Source: a bacterium (GTDB taxonomy: Bacteria; Bacillota; Clostridia; Oscillospirales; Acutalibacteraceae). From it: DNA of 8,237 nucleotides. The DNA is taken from the NCBI GenBank assembly GCA_020625635.1, contig JAHLBL010000065.1, positions 1 through 8,237 on the forward strand, read 5' to 3'. The stretch's first letter is position 1, and the number at the start of each line of letters is the position of its first letter. Positions 4,513-8,237 of this stretch are shown one piece after another. The notes under the pieces are model-generated. The model was not told the DNA's origin, ran no database searches, and saw only the letters and a program-made list of their open reading frames with translations. A program made the translations under genes and the position numbers.

Positions 4513-6924
4513 TCAGCTGAGTCCCGCAATCTTCTTCTGGATTGCCGTGCAGTCCTGAATACTTACGCGTCCGTTGCCGTCGAAGTCAGCCAGCTTCTGC
4601 TGCTCGTCGTCGAGAACGATGATGTCTACAAGAGCCTTCTGGATAACTGTAGCGTCCTTGATGTTGACTGTGCCGTTTCTGTCGACGTCGCCGACCTCAA
4701 ACTTGGGAGCGTCTGTCTCGGTGACAGTCTCTGTGGGTTTGTCGGTCACGGTCTGCGTCTGTGTTTCTGTCTCTGTGGGAGTTGTCTCAACACCGGGATA
4801 ATAGGTCTCAACCTGGGGAGCAAGCGACTCAACCTTTACGTTGTTGCACGCCGTGCCGCCGCTGTTGGTTGTCGTTGTGCTCTGGATCGTAAATTTTGCT
4901 GAGCCTGTGAGCACGAGGTCAACCGTCTGCTTTGTGCCTGTTGTGCCTGTGTTGAAGATAATGCGGTCGTAGGTGTTCGGCAGGGTGATCTCAGTGCCTG
5001 AAATCTGCTTTCCGGGCCACTTTGCGTTGACCTGCGACTCGTTGGCGCTGTTCCACGCGTATACGTTTACTCTGCTCGTCCAGCCTGATACATTGTTTGT
5101 ATCGAGGACGATCTTGTATTCACTTTCCTGCTCAACCTTTGTGTATGTGAAGGTCGCAGTGGCTTCTTCCTTGTCCTTTACATAGCCCTTGAGGGTTACA
5201 ACGTAAGTTGCGCCGACCTTGTCGGAGGCTGTGCCGAGTGTGAGGCTCTTGCCGCTCTCGTACTTGACTGCGTCAGCTCCGTTGATTGAGTATGTAGCGG
5301 AATCAACGTTCTTGCAGTTGAGGGAGATCGTCTTTGTGTCGCTTGTGTATGTACCGCTTGCTGTAGCGGAAACTGTCGGACCGGGCTCTTCGTAAACTAC
5401 AGCTACGCCCGAGTTGCCGATGCTACCCGAAATCTTACCGCTCTTTACGGTGAATTTGCCGCCTGCTACACGGTCTGTGTATGTGCCGTCAGCCATTGTG
5501 CCGATAGAAGCGCCCGATACGGACTTGCTTGTGCCTGAGCAGTTGATGAGAACCGCGCCGCCCTGCTGGGTTTTGCTTCCGCGTCCGATGATTGCGACGG
5601 AGCCCGAGGTGGAGAGGTACTCTCCCTGTCCCGCGTAGTTGTTGTTGAACTTGTTGACCTCAGCGACTTCCTTTGATGTCCAGTCTGTCTCGGAAGCGAT
5701 ACCGAGCTGCTGAGAGAGGTTTGCGGGACGCGCGAGATACATTGATGTGATTCCGTCACGAGCCGCGATAGCCGCCCATGTCTTGTTTCTCTGAGCCTTT
5801 GAGAAGTTCTTGGATTCGCCGTCCATATATGTGTCGTGGGACTCGTCCCAGAGAACTGTCTGAGCCTTTGTGCCGTTCGCCATATTCTGAGGAATCGCGC
5901 TGGAAGCGCTGCCGCTGTTGACAGCCTTCTGAATCTGGCGGTAGATTGTGGAGTCGGTAACCTTCATGAACGGGAAGTAGTGCTGATATGAACGTCCGTA
6001 TCCGCAGGTATTGAGGATTTCACCGTAGGAGAGAACATCCTTGCCGTAGGTCGACTTGGCGTAGTTCTTTACCTTTGTAACGGTGTTCTTCCAGAAATCA
6101 GATCTGTACTGAGCCAGATCATTCGGAGTCTCGATGTGCTTTGCCGCGTCAAAACGGAAGCCGTCGATACCGCAGTCTACCATCTCCTGGAGATACTCGT
6201 AGATGGCTTTCTGAACTCTTGAGTCCTCTGTCTTGAGGTCGGGGAGCTTGGATGTACATCTTCTGGTAAGGTCGTATGTGCATGTGTCCTGAGGACCGTC
6301 CCACTCATAGCCGTATGTCATGTTCTCATAAGGATTATGGAACAGGTTGTTGTTGTAAATCTCGGGCTCATAGGTCTTTGCCTTGAGTGTAACGTGCTTG
6401 ATAGGATCCTTGATGGAGAGATCCTCGTTGCCGTTTGTACCCATATGGTTGATAACCGAGTCGGCGATTACGCGCACGCCGAGTGAGTGAGCGGTCTTTA
6501 CCATCTTGATGAGCTCGGTTTTTGTACCGAGAGCGTTGTCGGTCTCTTCGTTGAGCTGGAAGCCTGCGGGCTGATAGAACATCCACCAGCCGTTGTTGGT
6601 CTCGCCGTCAACCTTGTGGCCCTTTGTAGCTTCCTTGATTACGTTGGGAGGTGAGATCTGTACAACCGAGAAGCCCTGCTGAGCAATCTTGGGCAGTTCC
6701 TTCTCGAGGTTAGCGTAGCTCCAGTTCCAGCACTGGAGGATCGTCGCGTTGTCGTTGCTGTCTGTAATGTCATAGGGATTTGCCGTAATGCCCGAGTAGG
6801 TATCGGGAACGGCTGCCGTTTCGGAAACGTCCTTTGTGACAGCTGTGGAGGTGATAGCTGCTATGCCGAAGCAAGTAACGAGCATACATACCACCAAAAC
6901 AGCGGAAATCATTCGTTTTTTCAT
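4513..6924 (-). CDS. Secreted GH13 alpha-amylase with CBM26 and type I dockerin
   Basis: This 803-residue exported enzyme should cleave internal alpha-1,4 bonds of starch and attach to a cohesin scaffold outside the cell. In order: a signal peptide (about 1-28); a GH13 barrel plus domain C (about 45-512); a beta-sandwich of unclear family (about 515-596); a starch-binding CBM26-like module (about 602-698) with VYAW and WPGK; a Thr/Glu/Gln linker (about 710-740); and a dockerin (743-803). GH13 regions are visible: DSVINH (155-160), GFRFDAAKH with nucleophile D259, GE302 as acid/base, and ESHD with D364. The ESHDTY motif and domain C resemble B. subtilis AmyE (subfamily GH13_28). The dockerin calcium loops are D746/D748/N750/T752/D757 and D780/D782/N784/R786/D791. 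The start follows AGGAGG (6931-6936) by 6 bases. LVTC in the signal peptide is not a good lipobox. The plan matches amylosome enzymes of R. bromii. Confidence 0.95.
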   Translation of the reverse strand: MKKRMISAVLVVCMLVTCFGIAAITSTAVTKDVSETAAVPDTYSGITANPYDITDSNDNATILQCWNWSYANLEKELPKIAQQGFSVVQISPPNVIKEATKGHKVDGETNNGWWMFYQPAGFQLNEETDNALGTKTELIKMVKTAHSLGVRVIADSVINHMGTNGNEDLSIKDPIKHVTLKAKTYEPEIYNNNLFHNPYENMTYGYEWDGPQDTCTYDLTRRCTSKLPDLKTEDSRVQKAIYEYLQEMVDCGIDGFRFDAAKHIETPNDLAQYRSDFWKNTVTKVKNYAKSTYGKDVLSYGEILNTCGYGRSYQHYFPFMKVTDSTIYRQIQKAVNSGSASSAIPQNMANGTKAQTVLWDESHDTYMDGESKNFSKAQRNKTWAAIAARDGITSMYLARPANLSQQLGIASETDWTSKEVAEVNKFNNNYAGQGEYLSTSGSVAIIGRGSKTQQGGAVLINCSGTSKSVSGASIGTMADGTYTDRVAGGKFTVKSGKISGSIGNSGVAVVYEEPGPTVSATASGTYTSDTKTISLNCKNVDSATYSINGADAVKYESGKSLTLGTASDKVGATYVVTLKGYVKDKEEATATFTYTKVEQESEYKIVLDTNNVSGWTSRVNVYAWNSANESQVNAKWPGKQISGTEITLPNTYDRIIFNTGTTGTKQTVDLVLTGSAKFTIQSTTTTNSGGTACNNVKVESLAPQVETYYPGVETTPTETETQTQTVTDKPTETVTETDAPKFEVGDVDRNGTVNIKDATVIQKALVDIIVLDDEQQKLADFDGNGRVSIQDCTAIQKKIAGLS

Positions 6925-6930
6925 AAAATT

Positions 6931-6937
6931 TCCTCCT
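6931..6937 (-). promoter_or_regulatory. Strong SD of the amylase gene
   Basis: On the minus strand CAGGAGG reads directly ahead of AAATTTT and ATG. The six-base core AGGAGG (6931-6936) fixes the start at 6924 and suggests efficient translation. Confidence 0.9.
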
Positions 6938-6951
6938 GAAAAACTTCTAAT

Positions 6952-6970
6952 AAGGGAAATAATTCCCCTT
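6952..6970. promoter_or_regulatory. Near-perfect dyad in the amylase 5' leader
   Basis: AAGGGAAATAATTCCCCTT reads AAGGG-n-AAT-n-ATT-n-CCCTT, symmetrical except at three positions. With a start near 6977 it spans roughly +7 to +25, a typical roadblock operator position. It could also fold as an mRNA hairpin ahead of the SD. It lacks the central CG of classic LacI/MalR operators, so the regulator is not identified. Confidence 0.4.
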
Positions 6971-6983
6971 TATATCACCTATA

Positions 6984-7012
6984 ATAATAAAATATTTTCA
7001 ATAAAAATACAA
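6984..7012 (-). promoter_or_regulatory. Sigma-A-type promoter of the amylase gene
   Basis: On the minus strand TTGTAT (7007-7012), a 17-base spacer and TATTAT (6984-6989) form the best-placed promoter, with a start near 6977 and a leader of about 53 bases. The region is so AT-rich that alternative -10 elements (for example TATAAA at 6968-6973) cannot be excluded. Confidence 0.5.
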
Positions 7013-7018
7013 TTCATT

Positions 7019-7030
7019 TTTTGTACAAAA
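7019..7030. promoter_or_regulatory. Palindrome just upstream of the amylase -35
   Basis: TTTTGTACAAAA is a perfect 12-base palindrome at about -42 to -53 from the predicted amylase start, where activators often bind. Its core TTGTACAA recurs at 7986-7993, and TTGT/ACAA half-sites also make up the dyads at 2288-2324. In AT-rich DNA such palindromes can arise by chance. Confidence 0.3.
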
Positions 7031-7063
7031 TTTTACATTAATATATGTATATAATGACAGCCG

Positions 7064-7107
7064 AAAAAAACAAAAAAACGGGACTGCCGCTGATGCGGAA
7101 ATCCCGT
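7064..7107 (-). terminator. Terminator after the 27-codon ORF
   Basis: On the minus strand ACGGGA, an internal loop, CCGC, loop ATCA, GCGG and TCCCGT (7078-7107) fold into a two-part stem, followed by two T runs (7072-7078 and 7064-7070). It ends the kinase transcript upstream of the amylase promoter. Confidence 0.85.
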
Positions 7108-7129
7108 GATTATACTGATTAAGACGGCA

Positions 7130-7213
7130 TTATCTTTCGCTCTCGTGCCATTCTTCGTTGCTGAAAATAAAGTCATCCAAATCGCCGTTGTCTGTATAGG
7201 CTCTGAATAACAT
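7130..7213 (-). CDS. 27-codon acidic small ORF downstream of the kinase-like gene
   Basis: The ATG at 7213 is preceded, with an 8-base gap, by AAGGAGG, and the stretch AAGGAGGTG (7221-7229) is an almost complete match to the 16S anti-SD. The frame encodes 27 residues (MLFRAYTDNGDL...HESER) with eight acidic and two basic residues (apart from one His), and no signal or membrane segment. It begins 47 bases after the kinase stop and ends 23 bases before a terminator, so it is the last member of that transcript. I do not recognise the peptide and assign no function. The strong SD, the fit inside the transcript and the hairpin over the SD support a real gene more than the coding length does. The frame stays open upstream into the kinase gene, but those residues have no SD of their own. 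Confidence 0.6.
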   Translation of the reverse strand: MLFRAYTDNGDLDDFIFSNEEWHESER

Positions 7214-7218
7214 CGAAA

Positions 7219-7254
7219 CGCACCTCCTTGTAAAATTGGCTTTAACGAGGTGCG
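7219..7254 (-). promoter_or_regulatory. Hairpin that sequesters the SD of the 27-codon ORF
   Basis: On the minus strand CGCACCTC (7247-7254) is the exact complement of GAGGTGCG (7219-7226), with a 20-base loop. The 3' arm holds most of the SD. The 5' arm starts 6 bases after the kinase stop codon, within the footprint of a terminating ribosome, so kinase translation could open it. Confidence 0.6.
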
Positions 7255-7260
7255 CCGAAA

Positions 7261-7869
7261 CTACAGAACGTCTATGTATCCGCGGATAACGCTCACAGCC
7301 TGCTCGTCGGTGAGGTTGGTTCTGTTGATACAAAGATCGTAGTTCTCCGTCTGACCCCATTTTCTGCCTGAATAAAAGTTATAATAATTTGCTCGCGATT
7401 TGTCGGTCTTGTGTACAGCCTGCTCCGCCTTGGATTCCTTTACGCCCTTCTGTTCTATCGCGCGTCTGATCCTGTAATCCATGTCGGCACATACAAAGAT
7501 TCTGACAAGCTCCTGTCTGTCTCTGAGGACGTAGTCGGCACACCTTCCGATAATTACACAACCGCCTTCGTCCGCGATCTGTCTGATGATTTTGTGCTGG
7601 AGCACATAGAGCCTGTCGTTTACGGGCATCTGGTCCATATTGCCTGCGAAGGAGTATACTCCCATCGAAAGCGAATACAGAAGGCTGTTCGCGGCTCTCT
7701 CGTCAACACTGTCAAATACACTCGGGTCGACTCCGCTTTCTTTAGCGGCAAGCGAGATAAGCTCTTTATCGTAGTACTTGACCCCGAGACTCTCTGCGAG
7801 AGCCTCGCCGATTTTTCGGCCACCGCTGCCGAATTGTCTGCCGATTGTAATGATTTTGTTGCAAGCCAC
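7261..7869 (-). CDS. Cytidylate kinase-like family protein
   Basis: The 202-residue product fits the cytidylate kinase-like family (Pfam Cytidylate_kin2), P-loop proteins related to CMP kinase whose true substrate is mostly unproven. The nucleotide-binding loop is GRQFGSGGRKIG at residues 10-21, followed by the family segment KYYDKEL (31-37). Further family patterns are GGCVIIGRCADYVL (about 102-115), a lid-like DKSRANYYNFYSGRKWG (156-172) and YDLCINRT (177-184). It is not the standard cmk, which is longer at its nucleoside-binding part and has different motifs. The start is GTG at 7869, set by AGGAGA (7877-7882) with a 7-base gap; no in-frame ATG lies between the SD and this codon. It has its own promoter at 7909-7937 and is followed by the 27-codon ORF. 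Confidence 0.88.
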   Translation of the reverse strand: MACNKIITIGRQFGSGGRKIGEALAESLGVKYYDKELISLAAKESGVDPSVFDSVDERAANSLLYSLSMGVYSFAGNMDQMPVNDRLYVLQHKIIRQIADEGGCVIIGRCADYVLRDRQELVRIFVCADMDYRIRRAIEQKGVKESKAEQAVHKTDKSRANYYNFYSGRKWGQTENYDLCINRTNLTDEQAVSVIRGYIDVL

Positions 7870-7908
7870 GCCGTATTCTCCTAAGCAATTTTATTATCTG
7901 TTTTTTAC

Positions 7909-7937
7909 ATTATATGCAACGTGTACGAAAAAATCAA
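7909..7937 (-). promoter_or_regulatory. Sigma-A-type promoter of the cytidylate kinase-like gene
   Basis: On the minus strand TTGATT (7932-7937), a 17-base spacer and a consensus TATAAT (7909-7914) place the start near 7902, about 33 bases ahead of the GTG start. Confidence 0.75.
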
Positions 7938-7998
7938 CAACTTTTTACAATTTTGTTAATATTGCATAATAGGATTATTTTTTCTTTGTACAATTTAT

Positions 7999-8039
7999 CC
8001 CTATAAATGCACCCCAAATGCCCTGAAACTCCCATAAAT
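7999..8039. repeat. Four phased CCC-AAA units upstream of the rRNA promoter
   Basis: CCC runs begin at 7999, 8012, 8021 and 8031, and each is followed by an AAA run beginning at 8005, 8016, 8026 and 8036. The AAA steps are 11, 10 and 10 bases, in phase with the DNA helix. The units are degenerate (roughly CCC-n2-AAAT). Phased A runs with C runs half a turn away are a known recipe for DNA curvature. The minus strand also has four G runs, though with loops up to 10 bases. Confidence 0.45.
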
Positions 8040-8072
8040 ACTATATTTTGGTGACGGATGTTTTATGCCTTG

Positions 8073-8111
8073 AAAAATATTCGAAATTTTTTTGAAAAAT
8101 TTAACAAAAAA
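8073..8111 (+). promoter_or_regulatory. Phased A-tracts, candidate UP element of the rRNA promoter
   Basis: A-tracts start at 8073, 8084, 8095 and 8105, spaced 11, 11 and 10 bases, ending just before the -35. TGAAAAAT occurs twice (8071-8078 and 8093-8100), 22 bases apart. AT tracts at this position bind the RNA polymerase alpha C-terminal domains at rRNA promoters, and the phasing predicts a bend. Confidence 0.6.
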
Positions 8112-8114
8112 CCC

Positions 8115-8143
8115 TTGACTTTTACCCCGCATTGCAGTATAAT
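8115..8143 (+). promoter_or_regulatory. rRNA operon promoter
   Basis: TTGACT (8115-8120), a 17-base spacer and TATAAT (8138-8143) are nearly perfect consensus, with an A-tract-rich upstream region and a structured leader downstream ending in a pre-16S motif. The start is expected at about 8150-8151. This is the strongest promoter in the window. Confidence 0.88.
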
Positions 8144-8149
8144 CATATT

Positions 8150-8237
8150 CACGCTCGACACACAAATTGTTACACTTGTGTAACGTTTGAGAGCGTGCAA
8201 GAACCTTGAAAATTAAACAACGAAAGTACAGAAACCC
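8150..8237 (+). ncRNA. Leader of an rRNA operon (partial), just upstream of 16S rRNA
   Basis: The transcript begins with CACGCTC (8150-8156), which pairs with GAGCGTG (8191-8197). Nested inside is the perfect palindrome GTTACAC-TT-GTGTAAC (8169-8184). After the stem comes GAACCTTGAAAATTAAACAA (8201-8220), close to the boxA/processing motif that precedes 16S rRNA in many Firmicutes (typically TTTGAAAACTAAACA). The motif is known for NusB/NusE antitermination and rRNA processing. The 16S gene itself is not reached. A similar motif can occur in 16S-23S spacers, but the strong promoter directly upstream argues for the operon leader. Confidence 0.75.

Larger units (their letters stand above)
7870..8237. 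other. Non-coding divergent region between the kinase-like gene and an rRNA operon
   Basis: This 368-base AT-rich stretch holds no convincing gene. It contains the kinase SD and promoter (7877-7937, minus strand), a phased CCC/AAA repeat (7999-8039), an A-tract block (8073-8111), the rRNA promoter (8115-8143) and its leader (about 8150-8237). I see nothing definite between 7940 and 7985. Confidence 0.8.

Noticed and set aside
6850..6924. Lipoprotein signal in the amylase (LVTC)
   Set aside because: Thr before the Cys is not a normal lipobox residue and the signal continues hydrophobic after it.
7021..7049. Plus-strand promoter-like TTGTAC...TATGTA upstream of the kinase operon terminator
   Set aside because: No plus-strand gene follows and the match is weak in very AT-rich DNA.
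7411..7884. 157-codon plus-strand frame opposite the kinase-like gene
   Set aside because: It lies wholly antisense to a family-supported gene and has no SD; it is long only because of codon bias of the real gene.
7935..7968. Second rightward promoter (TTTACA, 17 bases, TAATAG) about 190 bases before the main rRNA promoter
   Set aside because: Tandem rrn promoters exist, but this match is modest and expected by chance in such AT-rich sequence.
1..8237. Defence system, CRISPR array, transposon, phage or toxin-antitoxin locus
   Set aside because: No repeat-spacer pattern, transposase, integrase, terminal repeats or paired small toxin-antitoxin genes were seen; all larger genes have ordinary explanations.

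Overview
The window looks like a low-to-moderate GC Gram-positive gut anaerobe of the Ruminococcus type (Oscillospiraceae, Clostridia). The clearest sign is a secreted GH13 amylase with a starch-binding CBM26, a Thr/Glu-rich linker and a C-terminal type I dockerin, the plan of the amylosome enzymes of starch-degrading ruminococci such as R. bromii. A SpoIIQ-like M23 protein, a YerC-type TrpR-family regulator and Firmicutes-type promoters and Shine-Dalgarno (SD) sequences fit. The species assignment is inference.

Layout. 1-180: a long-loop hairpin, tRNA-Cys(GCA) and a strong terminator shared with the convergent operon. 196-2136 (minus): a three-gene operon, yerC-like regulator, class I SAM methyltransferase and hslO (Hsp33), with a 4-base ATGA overlap and a 13-base gap. 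Its promoter lies in a divergent intergenic region whose other promoter reads right into a secreted protein of four fibronectin-III-like domains (2385-3605). 3606-4421: a terminator, a hairpin that can hide an SD, and a TTG-started membrane M23 protein resembling SpoIIQ. 4460-4500: a terminator between convergent genes. 4513-6924 (minus): the dockerin amylase, with its own promoter flanked by dyads. 7130-7869 (minus): a cytidylate kinase-like gene followed by a likely 27-codon ORF whose SD is in a hairpin, then a terminator. 7870-8237: a 368-base non-coding stretch with the kinase promoter facing left and, facing right, a consensus promoter with A-tract-rich upstream DNA and a structured leader ending in a motif typical of sequence just before 16S rRNA. 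The window therefore appears to stop just short of an rRNA operon.

How the parts relate. The genes are mostly independent housekeeping, envelope or sporulation units rather than one pathway. The amylase is an extracellular starch enzyme meant to dock onto a cohesin-bearing scaffold encoded elsewhere. The FN3 protein is also exported but has no dockerin or visible anchor. The most distinctive signals are regulatory: two separate SD-sequestering hairpins (in front of the SpoIIQ-like gene and the 27-codon ORF), paired dyads over the FN3 and amylase promoters, and helically phased CCC/AAA and A-tract DNA ahead of the rRNA promoter. I see no defence system, CRISPR array, insertion sequence or other mobile element.
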